From assembly GCA_035525225.1 (NCBI GenBank), contig DATLFA010000034.1, positions 62,001 to 126,000 of the forward strand: a stretch of DNA of 64,000 nt, read 5' to 3'. Of the stretch, positions 25,319 to 33,489 are shown in pieces; position 1 is the stretch's first letter; every line of letters starts with the position of its first letter. The position numbers and the translations under genes are program-made. The DNA is from DATLFA01 sp035525225. Its GTDB lineage: Bacteria; Actinomycetota; Acidimicrobiia; Acidimicrobiales; WLNW01. Under the pieces are notes generated by a model. That model saw only the letters and a program-made list of their open reading frames with translations, was not told where the DNA came from and searched no databases.

Positions 25319-26131
25319 ATGCCCGACATGCAGGCCATGGCCGCCGATGTCCAAGCCGAGCACGACGACCTCGCGCGTTTGCTGCGTGACCTGTCCGACG
25401 ATGTATGGGATGGAGCGACCGCGGCGCCGGGGTGGTCGGTCCGCGATCAGGTGACGCACCTCGCGGTGTTCGACGATGTCGCGCGGATGGCCATCGAAGA
25501 GCCCGAGGCGTTCGTGCAGTTGCGCGACCGGGAGCGCGGTGACGTACAGCGCTACGTCCACGAGGTGAACGAGCGGGGGCGCGGCCTGGTCGGCGCGGAG
25601 ATGCTCGAATGGTTCGCCCGCGAGCGAGCGAAGTTGGTGCACGCGTTGCGCACCGTCGATCCGTCGTCGCGGATTCCCTGGTTCGGCCCGGACATGAGCC
25701 CCGCGTCGAAGGCTACCGCCCGACTGATGGAGACGTGGGCCCACGGGCAGGACATCGTCGACGCGCTGCAGCTCGATCGGCCGCCCACCGCCCGCCTTTA
25801 CCACGTCGCGTACATCGGCGTGCGCGCGGTACCCAACAGCTTTCGGGCCAACGGTCGAGACGTGCCCGACGTGAATGTCTACGTGGCGCTCGATGCGCCG
25901 CAAGGTGATCGTTGGGTGTGGGGTGACGCCGATGCCCCCGATCGCGTCGAAGGCGACGCGCTCGATTTCTGCCTCGTCGTCACCCAGCGCCGTCACGTCG
26001 ACGACACCGACCTCGTCGTCACCGGCGCCGTGGCCCGAGAGTGGATGCAGATCGCGCAAGCGTTTGCCGGACCACCGGGTGCCGGCCGCACGCCCGGACA
26101 GTTCCGCGCTCCAGGGTCCAAGGCAGTGTGA
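25319..26131 (+). CDS. TIGR03084-like maleylpyruvate isomerase-family (DinB-fold) protein
   Basis: A 270-residue protein with an N-terminal four-helix DinB/MDMPI-type domain. It shows PGWSVRDQVTHLAVFDD and METWAHGQDIVDAL, whose His residues are the usual metal ligands. It resembles the actinobacterial TIGR03084 family, whose members are often mycothiol-dependent or of unknown function. The ATG lies two bases behind the hydratase stop and two bases before AtuA, placing it firmly in the operon. Its role in the pathway is unknown. Confidence 0.82.
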   Translation: MPDMQAMAADVQAEHDDLARLLRDLSDDVWDGATAAPGWSVRDQVTHLAVFDDVARMAIEEPEAFVQLRDRERGDVQRYVHEVNERGRGLVGAEMLEWFARERAKLVHALRTVDPSSRIPWFGPDMSPASKATARLMETWAHGQDIVDALQLDRPPTARLYHVAYIGVRAVPNSFRANGRDVPDVNVYVALDAPQGDRWVWGDADAPDRVEGDALDFCLVVTQRRHVDDTDLVVTGAVAREWMQIAQAFAGPPGAGRTPGQFRAPGSKAV

Positions 26132-26132
26132 G

Positions 26133-27533
26133 ATGACTGCTACCCGCTCGGGAGGGCCGCTCGGGGCCCGCGATGTGGTGCTCGTGGGCAACGGGCAGGG
26201 TTTCTGGGGCGACTCGATGCTCGGCCCGGTCCGCCTCGTGCAGGAAGGGCCGCTCGACTACTTGACGCTCGACTACCTCGCCGAAGTCACGATGAGCATC
26301 ATGCAAAAGGCGCGCGCCCGCGATCCATCCGCCGGCTACGCAACCGACTTCGTCAAGATGCTCGAGCGCATCCTGCCCGAGTGCCGAGCGCGTGGTATCA
26401 AGATCATCGCCAACGCCGGTGGAGTGAACCCGCGAGCGTGCGGCGATGCTGCCGCGGCCGTCGCCCGCACGCTCGGGCTGTCCGGGCTGCGCATCGGTGT
26501 CGTCGAAGGCGACGACATCCTCGATCGACTCGACGATTTTGCGGCCGCCGGCGAATCGTTCACCAACCTCGATACGGGCGAAGCGCTCGGCCCGCGGCGG
26601 GGCGACATCCAGAGCGCAAATGCCTATCTGGGTGCGGAGCCCATCGTCGATGCGCTCTCCGAAGGTGCCGATATCGTCATCACCGGCCGTTGCGCGGACG
26701 CGGCCTTGACTGCGGCCCCGCTCATCCATGAGTTCGGGTGGGGCGCGCACGAATACGACAAGCTGTCTGCGGCGATGATCGCCGGGCACATCATCGAATG
26801 CGGCACCCAATGCACCGGCGGCAACTTCGAAGGCTGGCGCACGGTTCCCGACTTCGACAACATCGGCTATCCGGTGCTCGAGGCTCGGCCCGACGGATCG
26901 TTCGTCGTGACCAAGCACGACGGCACCGGGGGGCTCGTCAACCGCGACACCGTCATCGCGCAGTTGCTGTACGAGATCGGTGACCCTCGTTGCTACATCA
27001 CGCCCGATGTGATCGTCGATTTCACCAGCGTGCAGGTGCACGATGCGGGGCCCAACCGAGTGCTCGTCGATGGTGCACGGGGCGCGGCGCCGACCGGCAC
27101 CTACAAGGTCTCGATGACCATGCACGACGGTTACAAGGGCGTGGGCCAACTCACCGTGGTCGGCCCCGACGCCGTCGAAAAGGCCAAGCTGACCGCGTCG
27201 CTACTGTTCTCACGGCTGGCTCGCGAAGGTGTGCAGTTCGACGCGTCGCAACAGCTCGTCGAATGCCTGGGCGCCGGTGCGTGCGTCGGCGACGACCTCG
27301 AGGCGTTCGCCGAGCCGCCCGAGGTCGTGCTGCGAATCGCGGTGCGCGACGCGGATCGACGGCGTATCGATCGGTGGGGCATGGAGCTCGCGTCGCTGTT
27401 GCTCAGCGGTCCGCCCGGTCTGACCGGATTCGCCGGTGGCCGCCCCAAGGCCAGTGAAGTCCTCGCGCATTGGCCGGCCCTTGTGGATCGGTCGCGAGTG
27501 CCGGCCACGATCACCGTCGAGGAGGTGCAGTGA
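26133..27533 (+). CDS. AtuA-family acyclic terpene utilisation protein
   Basis: A 466-residue DUF1446/AtuA protein (PF07287). Family hallmarks are GNGQGFWGDS near the start, IIANAGGVNP, EGDDI, DIVITGRCADAAL and ECGTQCTGGNF. In Pseudomonas, AtuA is needed for growth on citronellol/geraniol although its reaction is not settled. Here it follows an acyl-CoA carboxylase and hydratase, as in atu clusters. It overlaps the next gene, which supplies the C-terminal AtuA domain as a separate protein. The ATG at 26133 is two bases behind the previous stop. Confidence 0.9.
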   Translation: MTATRSGGPLGARDVVLVGNGQGFWGDSMLGPVRLVQEGPLDYLTLDYLAEVTMSIMQKARARDPSAGYATDFVKMLERILPECRARGIKIIANAGGVNPRACGDAAAAVARTLGLSGLRIGVVEGDDILDRLDDFAAAGESFTNLDTGEALGPRRGDIQSANAYLGAEPIVDALSEGADIVITGRCADAALTAAPLIHEFGWGAHEYDKLSAAMIAGHIIECGTQCTGGNFEGWRTVPDFDNIGYPVLEARPDGSFVVTKHDGTGGLVNRDTVIAQLLYEIGDPRCYITPDVIVDFTSVQVHDAGPNRVLVDGARGAAPTGTYKVSMTMHDGYKGVGQLTVVGPDAVEKAKLTASLLFSRLAREGVQFDASQQLVECLGAGACVGDDLEAFAEPPEVVLRIAVRDADRRRIDRWGMELASLLLSGPPGLTGFAGGRPKASEVLAHWPALVDRSRVPATITVEEVQ

Positions 27534-27865
27534 AGATCCGGCTCGCCGACATCGCGTATGCCCGTTCGGGTGACAAGGGCGCGCACGCCAACATCGGCGT
27601 GTGGGTCCACAACGACGAGGCCTACGAGTTCCTTCGTAGTTCGCTCACCGCAGAAGTGGTTCGCGAGCATTTCGCTTCGCTGCGGCCAGAGTCGGTAGAG
27701 CGTTACGAGCTCGCGAACATCCGGGCGTTCAACTTCGTGTTGCAGGGCGTGCTCGGTGCAGGGGGCGCATCGAGTGGGCTGCGCACCGATGCGCAAGCGA
27801 AGACCTACAGCGCGCGTATCTTGCGCGTAGAGCTCAACGCTCCGGAAGGCGGGCTGCCGTCGTGA
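27530..27865 (+). CDS. AtuA C-terminal-domain protein (separate subunit)
   Basis: A 111-residue protein starting with IRLADIAYARSGDKG-like sequence, the conserved opening of the AtuA C-terminal ferredoxin-fold-like domain. In many genomes this is fused to AtuA; here it is a separate coupled gene. The GTG start overlaps the AtuA stop (GTGA) and has a strong GGAGG site inside the preceding gene. It presumably forms a complex with AtuA (inference). Confidence 0.88.
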   Translation: MKIRLADIAYARSGDKGAHANIGVWVHNDEAYEFLRSSLTAEVVREHFASLRPESVERYELANIRAFNFVLQGVLGAGGASSGLRTDAQAKTYSARILRVELNAPEGGLPS

Positions 27866-28641
27866 GTACCGAAGGGCTCGACGCACTCGGACGCGAGCGG
27901 CGCGGTCCGGTCTTGATCATCACCATCGACCGCCGGCATCGGCGCAACGCGCTCGACCCCGAGACGCTCCTCGCGTTGGCGACGCTGCTCACCGAAGCCA
28001 CCGCCGACAGGGGCACCTCGGTCGTCGTGCTGACGGCCGCGGGCACCGAGTCGTTCGGGTCGGGCATGGATCTGCACGCGCTCGCGGCCAACCGAGAGCG
28101 CGCCGGCGAGGCGGTGCGCGCCCTGAGCGCCATCGTGTTGTCACCCGACCGGCTGCCTCTCGTCGCCGCGGTCAACGGGTCGGCGATGGCGGGTGGTTTC
28201 GAGCTGATGATGAAGTGCGACATCGCGGTCGCGGCCGAGCATGCACGGTTCGGATTGCCCGAAGCCTCGCGGGGGCTGCTCGCCGGCGGCGGGGCCACGC
28301 TATTGCCGTGCCGCATACCGCTCGCCGTCGCGCTCGAGCTCGGCATGACGGGCGAAGCGATCGATGCCACCCGGGCGTGGCAGCTCGGGTTGGTGAACCA
28401 CGTCGTACCCGCCGATCAGGTCGTCGAGCGAGCAGTCGCGCTCGCGACCCGCATCGCCGAGAACGCCCCGCTCGCGGTGGCCGCGCTGCGCCGGACAATG
28501 TGGACCGCGGCGATCGATGGTGGCGCGGCAGCATGGGAGCAGACGCAAGCCGAGCAGCAAGTGGTCGGTTCGAGCGACGATGCGCGCGAAGGCATCGCCG
28601 CGTTCCGGGAAAAGCGCCGACCTCGTTGGACCGGCACATGA
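27862..28641 (+). CDS. Enoyl-CoA hydratase
   Basis: A 259-residue crotonase-family protein with both hydratase glutamates in place (GGFELMMKCD and GLPEASRG) and the oxyanion segments FGSGMDLH and VNGSAMAGG. Unlike the hydratase at 24556 it should therefore be able to hydrate an enoyl-CoA. It starts with a GTG overlapping the previous stop and ends overlapping the next ATG, so it is embedded in the operon. Confidence 0.92.
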   Translation: MSTEGLDALGRERRGPVLIITIDRRHRRNALDPETLLALATLLTEATADRGTSVVVLTAAGTESFGSGMDLHALAANRERAGEAVRALSAIVLSPDRLPLVAAVNGSAMAGGFELMMKCDIAVAAEHARFGLPEASRGLLAGGGATLLPCRIPLAVALELGMTGEAIDATRAWQLGLVNHVVPADQVVERAVALATRIAENAPLAVAALRRTMWTAAIDGGAAAWEQTQAEQQVVGSSDDAREGIAAFREKRRPRWTGT

Positions 28642-29624
28642 GGATCGAGATCGACGTGACTGCGGTCGCGCCTCGAGGAGTGCGTACGGTCGTCGCCGAT
28701 GTGTTCGCGCCCGAGCGCGAGCAGATGACGCCCGACGCGCTCGTGTTGTGCTGCCTGCCGGGCGGTGGCATGTCGCGCCGGTACTTCGATCTCGACGTCG
28801 ACGCGACGCTCGGCAAGTACAGCATGGCGCGCCATCTCGCGGGCGCCGGTTTCGTCGTCGTCACGCTCGACCATCCCGGTGTGGGCGAAAGCGATCGTCC
28901 CGACGACGGCTACACGCTGACACCGCAGTGCGTCGCCGATGTCGATGCGTTTGCGTTCGATCACATCATCGGACAGCTGCGTATGGGCACGCTGGACGAC
29001 GACCTGCCGGCCATGCCGCGGCTCACGACGATCGGCGTCGGCCACTCGGCCGGGGCGAGCATCACGGCGTATCAGCAAGCCCGTCACCGCAGCCATCGGG
29101 CAGTGGCCTTGCTCGGGTACGGAGGCGCAGGGCTGGCGTCGCATCTCAACGATCGCGAGAAAGAGTTCGCGCGCCGTCCCGATGCGGTCGTGGGCGCGAT
29201 CGCGGAGTTGGTGCGCGAGCGTTTCGGAGAGCCGCTGCCGATGCAGCGGCGGGGGAGCTCGGACTTCCTCGTCGGTGCGCCGATGCCCGAGGCGGTGCGG
29301 GCAGCGCTCGTCGCCTGCCGCACGCCGCTGCTGGCATTGGTGGGGTTGAGTTCGATGATCCCGGGGACCACGGCGCCGGTTTTGGCGCAGATCGACGTGC
29401 CCGTCTTCGTGGCCCACGGCACCCGCGACATCGCCGGTTCGCTCCCTGCGGTCGCCGTGCTCTTCCCGGCGAGCAACGACATCACCCTCTTCGTTCTCGA
29501 CGATTCCGGTCACAATCACAACGTTGCGCCGACCCGCGAACAGCTGTGGGACCGACTCGGGCGCTGGGCTCGCACGCTCGTTTCGGTAGAGTCGGGCGGA
29601 CACGGCGAGGGGCGCGATGGCTGA
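28638..29624 (+). CDS. Alpha/beta hydrolase
   Basis: A 328-residue alpha/beta-fold hydrolase with the nucleophile elbow GVGHSAGAS (Ser), an oxyanion strand LPGGGMS, LDHPGVGESDRP, and a C-terminal His in DDSGHNHN. It could be a thioesterase, an esterase or a C-C hydrolase. The ATG at 28638 overlaps the previous stop (ATGA). The open frame upstream of it belongs to the hydratase and was rejected. It overlaps the next gene by 8 bases. Confidence 0.87.
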   Translation: MRIEIDVTAVAPRGVRTVVADVFAPEREQMTPDALVLCCLPGGGMSRRYFDLDVDATLGKYSMARHLAGAGFVVVTLDHPGVGESDRPDDGYTLTPQCVADVDAFAFDHIIGQLRMGTLDDDLPAMPRLTTIGVGHSAGASITAYQQARHRSHRAVALLGYGGAGLASHLNDREKEFARRPDAVVGAIAELVRERFGEPLPMQRRGSSDFLVGAPMPEAVRAALVACRTPLLALVGLSSMIPGTTAPVLAQIDVPVFVAHGTRDIAGSLPAVAVLFPASNDITLFVLDDSGHNHNVAPTREQLWDRLGRWARTLVSVESGGHGEGRDG

Positions 29625-30111
29625 GAACAAGGCAATGGGGCACGGGGTCAAGCAGCGGGGCATCATCCGCATGAGCGACGCCGAAATCGACGAGTTCATG
29701 AAGGGCCGCCATTCGATGTCGATGGCCACCGTCAATCCCGACGGATCGATCCACATGGTGGCGATGTGGTACGGCTTCCTCGAAGGCGCGGTGGCGGTCG
29801 AGTCCAAAGCCAAGGCGCAAAAGGTGTTGAACCTGCGCCGAAATCCGCATTGCACCGTCATGATCGAAGACGGTGACAAGTACGAAGAGTTGCGGGGCGT
29901 CACGTTCGTCGGCAAGGGCGAGATCATCGACGACCCCGATCGCATGTTCACGCTCGGCATCAGCGTGTTCGAGCGCTACATGGGAGCGACCTACACCGAG
30001 GCCATGAAGCCCGCCGTCGAGGCGATGCTCCACAAGCGGGTCGTCGTGAAGGTCAACGTCGACAAGGTCGTGTCGTGGGACCACCGCAAGCTGGGCCTCG
30101 GCGGTCGGTAG
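29617..30111 (+). CDS. Pyridoxamine 5'-phosphate oxidase-like flavin/F420-binding protein
   Basis: A 164-residue split-barrel protein of the PNPOx-like group, many of whose actinobacterial members use F420 or FMN. The segment SMATVNPDGSIHMVAMWYG and the following AKAQKVLNLRRNPHCTVMIED are typical of the family. A redox role on a pathway intermediate is plausible but not shown. It is the last gene of the overlapped series begun at 20978. An 79-base GC-rich gap separates it from the next amidohydrolase. Confidence 0.87.
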   Translation: MAENKAMGHGVKQRGIIRMSDAEIDEFMKGRHSMSMATVNPDGSIHMVAMWYGFLEGAVAVESKAKAQKVLNLRRNPHCTVMIEDGDKYEELRGVTFVGKGEIIDDPDRMFTLGISVFERYMGATYTEAMKPAVEAMLHKRVVVKVNVDKVVSWDHRKLGLGGR

Positions 30112-30190
30112 CATGGTTCGGAGGCGGGGCCCGAGTGGTCTCAGAGCGGGCCAGAGCGGCCCTTCAGAGCGGGGAACAAGGGGGTTCGCG

Positions 30191-31381
30191 ATGACGGTGT
30201 TGGATCCTGATCTTTTCATGCCCGAGCCGTTGCCGCGCGAGGTCAAGTACACCGTGATCTCGGTCGACGACCACGTGGTCGAGCCGGCCCATCTCTTCAG
30301 CCGGTATCTGCCGGAAAGGCTGCAGGCCGGTGGTCCGCAGATCGTCGAGACCGACAACGGCGCCGAAGTCTGGGAGTTCGAAGGCCAGATCTTCAGCCAG
30401 GTCGGCATGAATGCGATTGCGGGCCGGCGCAAGGACACGGTCAAGCTCGAGCCGTTCCGCTTCGAGCACATGCGTCCCGGTTGCTACGACATCGAAGCCC
30501 GCGTGCGCGACATGGACATCGGGGGCATCTGGGCGTCGGTCAACTTCCCGTCGTCGATCACCGGGTTCTGTGGCCGCGTGTTCTTCAACGCCAAGGACCG
30601 CGAGGTCGGGCTGGCGTGCATCGAGGCGTGGAACAACTGGCTGTTCGAGGAGTGGCACCAGCCCTACCCAGAGCGCATCGTGCCCATGGGCATCACCTAC
30701 CTCTCCGATGCCGAGTGGGCGGTGCGCGAAATCCGCCGCATGGCCGACCTGGGCTTCACGTCGGTGACCTTTCCGGAAAAGCCGCACGCCATCGGTCTGC
30801 CGTCGTTGTTCGATCGCGGCCACTGGGATCCGATCATCCAGGCGTGTGTCGACACCGACATGGTCATCTCGTTGCACGTCGCCAGTTCGGGTGGCTATCC
30901 GTCGCCACCCGGCGCGCCGGCACTCCAACTCGGCGCGACGATGTTCGGGCAACTCTCGCTCGCGGCCTGCGCCGAATGGCTGTGGTCGGGGTACCCCAAA
31001 GACTTCCCGACGCTGAAGATCGCCATGAGCGAAGGTGGCATCGGGTGGGTTCCGATGTTGCTCGATCGCCTCGACAACATCATCGACCGATCGGGTTACG
31101 GGCTCGGTTGGGACGAACGCCCGGCCGACATCCTCAAGCGGAACTTTTGGTTCTGCACGATCGATGATCCGTCGACGATCGATCTGCGCCACCGCATCGG
31201 GGTCGAGAACATCTGCGTCGAGGTCGACTACCCGCACGGCGATGGCACATGGCCCGATACGCAACTCGAGATCGAGAAGCTCTGGGGGCACATCCCCGAC
31301 GACGAGCTGCGCATGATGTGTTGCGAGAACGCGGCCAAGCTCTATCGCCATCCGTTGCCGGCGGTGGTACTCCCGCGTTAG
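30191..31381 (+). CDS. Amidohydrolase family 2 protein
   Basis: A 396-residue amidohydrolase_2 protein with the metal strand ISVDDHVVEPAHLF, a central ISLHVASSGG strand, MSEGGIGWVP and EVDYPHGDGTWP near the C-terminus. The ATG at 30191 was chosen because the upstream reading runs through repeated GGGCC/AGAGCGG sequence. It may be the tenth gene of the carboxylase-AtuA operon or have its own promoter. Its stop overlaps that of the opposing SnoaL-like gene by 4 bases. Confidence 0.86.
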   Translation: MTVLDPDLFMPEPLPREVKYTVISVDDHVVEPAHLFSRYLPERLQAGGPQIVETDNGAEVWEFEGQIFSQVGMNAIAGRRKDTVKLEPFRFEHMRPGCYDIEARVRDMDIGGIWASVNFPSSITGFCGRVFFNAKDREVGLACIEAWNNWLFEEWHQPYPERIVPMGITYLSDAEWAVREIRRMADLGFTSVTFPEKPHAIGLPSLFDRGHWDPIIQACVDTDMVISLHVASSGGYPSPPGAPALQLGATMFGQLSLAACAEWLWSGYPKDFPTLKIAMSEGGIGWVPMLLDRLDNIIDRSGYGLGWDERPADILKRNFWFCTIDDPSTIDLRHRIGVENICVEVDYPHGDGTWPDTQLEIEKLWGHIPDDELRMMCCENAAKLYRHPLPAVVLPR

Positions 31382-31812
31382 GTGGTTACTTCGGGAACAT
31401 ACGGGTTCTGGACACGGTCGGCGTCGATGAAGCGTTCGTCGAGGCGCAAACTCGTGAGCCGCCAGCCGTCTTTCGTCCGCTTCGCTTCGGTGTAGTACAC
31501 GCCGCCGATCGACAAATTGGTGTTGTGCATGTAGTTGCGCATCTTCGCCCACTTGCCGTCGAGCTCGACTACGTGGTTGTGCATGTAGTGCATGCTGGTG
31601 CGGGCGCTCGTGTACTTGCGTAGCCATTCGCCGATGGCCTTTGCGCCCTTGGGCTCGAAGTCGTCACCGACATAGGCCCGCATCGATTCGTAGTTCGCGA
31701 CGGCGTCTTTCGTGAACACTTGGTCGGCATCGTCGTAGGTCTTGAAATCGACCAACGCGGCATAGCGATGAATGAGCTCGATGACGTCGAGGCGGTCCTG
31801 TGCGGCACCCAT
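31378..31812 (-). CDS. SnoaL-like / NTF2-fold small protein
   Basis: A 144-residue protein of the SnoaL_4/NTF2-like group (cone-shaped alpha+beta barrel). It starts with the typical helix DRLDVIELIHRYAALVDFK and has the MHYMHNHVVELDG strand. Members act as isomerases, cyclases or dehydratases (ketosteroid isomerase fold) or merely bind ligands. A GGGGGAA ribosome-binding site precedes the ATG. It is divergent from a hydratase gene across a long palindrome, so the two are probably co-regulated. Confidence 0.85.
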   Translation of the reverse strand: MGAAQDRLDVIELIHRYAALVDFKTYDDADQVFTKDAVANYESMRAYVGDDFEPKGAKAIGEWLRKYTSARTSMHYMHNHVVELDGKWAKMRNYMHNTNLSIGGVYYTEAKRTKDGWRLTSLRLDERFIDADRVQNPYVPEVTT

Positions 31813-31827
31813 GTTGTTCCCCCTGCT

Positions 31828-31879
31828 GGTTCTGTTGGTGTTCTACACCCATATATGGGTGTAGAACACCACGAGAACC
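31828..31879. promoter_or_regulatory. Long palindromic operator in a divergent promoter
   Basis: Positions 31836-31871 form a 36-bp perfect palindrome with no spacer, centred on CATATATG. With a 2-base mismatch the symmetry continues for six further pairs on each side (31828-31879). It lies midway between the leftward SnoaL-like gene (start 31812) and the rightward hydratase (start 31900). The AT-rich centre could serve as part of the -10 region for either direction. A TetR-, MarR- or GntR-type dimer is the likely reader, but no regulator gene is in the window. Confidence 0.8.
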
Positions 31880-31899
31880 GCAAGAGGGGGCGCACCAAA

Positions 31900-32700
31900 A
31901 TGGCCGACTACAACTTCATCCTCGTCGACCACCCGGCCTCTCACGTCGCCCGCGTCACCCTGAACCGGCCGGAGAAGCGCAACGCCATCTCCACGCCGTT
32001 GCGGGTCGAGTTGCTCGATGCGCTGCGTGCCCACGACCACGATCCCGAGGTGCGGGTCACGATCGTCCGCGGCGCCGGGAAGTGTTTCTCCGCGGGCTAT
32101 GACCTCGGCGGCGGTCCCATGATGGACGACGCGCCGTTCTACAGCGCGCCCGGTGACGGGCAATGGGCCCGTCAGTGCAATGACACGTGGTTCAGCATCT
32201 GGGATCTCGCGAAGCCGGTGATCGCGCAGATCCATGGCTATGCGATCGCCGGCGCCACCGAGCTCGCATCGGCGTGTGACCTCGTGTACATCGCCGAGGA
32301 CGCCACCATCTCGTATCCGGTCGTGCGGGTGGCGAGCCCACCCGATTGGCAGTACCACACGGTCTTGCTCGGCATGCGCCGAGCCATGGAGCTGATGTTG
32401 ACGGGTGACCCGATCACCGGCACCGAGGCCGCTCAGATCGGCTTTGCGAACCGAGCCTTCCCGGCCTCGGAACTCGACGAGCAGGTTCTGGCCATCGCCG
32501 GGCGGGTCGCCGGCGTGCCGTCAGATCTGCAACAGATCAACAAGCGCACGATTCACCGGCAGATGGACGTGTGGGGTGCCCGCGCCGCGATCCGCGCCGG
32601 CAGCGAGCTCAACGGACTCGCGCAGTACACCGAGGCCGCCCGGGCGTTTCGCGAGAACGCGCTCGAGGCCGTGAAGAGAACAGTTGCCGAACAGCGGTAG
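31900..32700 (+). CDS. Enoyl-CoA hydratase/isomerase family protein
   Basis: A 266-residue crotonase-fold protein with NRPEKRNAIS, FSAGYDLGGG and HGYAIAGATEL. The first Glu (ATEL) is present. The second position, normally PE, reads SYPVVRVASP, so a full hydratase pair is doubtful. The ATG at 31900 follows an AGAGGGGG site and lies just after the palindromic operator. The frame continues upstream through the operator, but that start is not credible. Control by the palindrome together with the SnoaL-like gene is likely. Confidence 0.9.
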   Translation: MADYNFILVDHPASHVARVTLNRPEKRNAISTPLRVELLDALRAHDHDPEVRVTIVRGAGKCFSAGYDLGGGPMMDDAPFYSAPGDGQWARQCNDTWFSIWDLAKPVIAQIHGYAIAGATELASACDLVYIAEDATISYPVVRVASPPDWQYHTVLLGMRRAMELMLTGDPITGTEAAQIGFANRAFPASELDEQVLAIAGRVAGVPSDLQQINKRTIHRQMDVWGARAAIRAGSELNGLAQYTEAARAFRENALEAVKRTVAEQR

Positions 32701-32741
32701 CGGGCTTATCCTCGCCGAAGGGGGCGGGTCGAGGAGGTCGT

Positions 32742-33200
32742 GTGGCGGAGTCCACGAATCCAGCTGATCTCGCACTGCGCCAACGCGAACGTTTGCGCGA
32801 CGCACTCGTTGCGTTCGAAGACGCACTCTCCTCGGCAGGGCCGCGTCGCGCCGCGGCGTGGGCCGAGGGCGTCGTGCAATGCATTCTGCGGGTCGAGGCC
32901 GAGTTCAACTCGCACGTCGACCTCACGGAGCAAGAAGACGGTCTCTACGACGACATCCTCGAGGTCGCACCGAGGATGGCGCATCGCGTCGATCAACTGC
33001 GCCAGGAGCACCACGAGATCGCGGCCGCGCTGTCCGACTGCCTCACGCGGGTCGAATTGGTACCCAACACCGCCCACGCGGATTGGGTGTCGGCGCGCCG
33101 CGACGATTGCAACGCGTTGCTCGGCCGGTTGGTGCGCCACCGTCAGCGCGGTGCCGACCTCGTCTACGAGGCGTTCTCCGAAGTCGGCGAAGGCGACTGA
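32742..33200 (+). CDS. Hemerythrin-like HHE-domain protein
   Basis: A 152-residue, strongly helical protein. The segment FNSHVDLTEQEDGLYDDI, followed about 25 residues later by LRQEHHEIAAAL, fits the metal-binding His/Glu spacing of HHE hemerythrin-like domains, which bind O2 or a di-iron centre. The GTG at 32742 has a GAGGAGG site five bases upstream. It follows the hydratase by 41 bases. The assignment rests on His/Glu spacing and helix content; a plain helical bundle is the alternative. Confidence 0.6.
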   Translation: MAESTNPADLALRQRERLRDALVAFEDALSSAGPRRAAAWAEGVVQCILRVEAEFNSHVDLTEQEDGLYDDILEVAPRMAHRVDQLRQEHHEIAAALSDCLTRVELVPNTAHADWVSARRDDCNALLGRLVRHRQRGADLVYEAFSEVGEGD

Positions 33201-33257
33201 TCAGCTGGCCGTCTCGTCAGCTGGCCGTCTCGTCAGCTAGCCGTCTCGTCAGCTAGC
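33201..33257. repeat. 16-bp tandem repeat, about 3.5 copies
   Basis: The unit TCAGCTGGCCGTCTCG starts at 33201, 33217, 33233 and (partial) 33249, with one G-to-A change in the later copies. It begins immediately after the stop of the hemerythrin-like gene. It supplies the stop codon and last codons of the opposing small gene. Confidence 0.9.
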
Positions 33258-33407
33258 ACGGCGCTGTTCGAGCCGGGCCAAGGCGTGGCGTCGCTCGACG
33301 ATGGCGGCCATGGCGACGGCAAGGTCGTTGGTCGCGTTCGCGTCCTTCAGGTACGCCAGAAAATCAACCGTGCCGAGTCGTGTCTCGGACGCCGTCATGT
33401 CTGCCAT
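33249..33407 (-). CDS. Small conserved-looking protein, unknown function
   Basis: A 52-residue reading frame starting MADMTASETRLGTVDFLAYL and ending in a helical, Arg/Ala-rich tail. Support comes from a well-placed GGGAGGG ribosome-binding site and its position as the divergent neighbour of the selenoprotein gene. No domain is recognised. The same frame remains open upstream to about 33908, but that part is the shadow of the selenoprotein gene. Its last codons lie in the 16-bp tandem repeat. Confidence 0.5.
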   Translation of the reverse strand: MADMTASETRLGTVDFLAYLKDANATNDLAVAMAAIVERRHALARLEQRRAS

Positions 33408-33489
33408 CGCCCTCCCTGTTCGGTGTAGGACGCGATCGTCGCGCATCGCGCTCGAGATCCCAAGGGACTTTCGGCTCGGATAGGGTGAA

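Noticed and set aside
31720..31899. Upstream in-frame start for the hydratase at 31900
   Set aside because: It would run through the divergent SnoaL-like gene and the palindrome. The ATG at 31900 has a good ribosome-binding site and a normal N-terminus.
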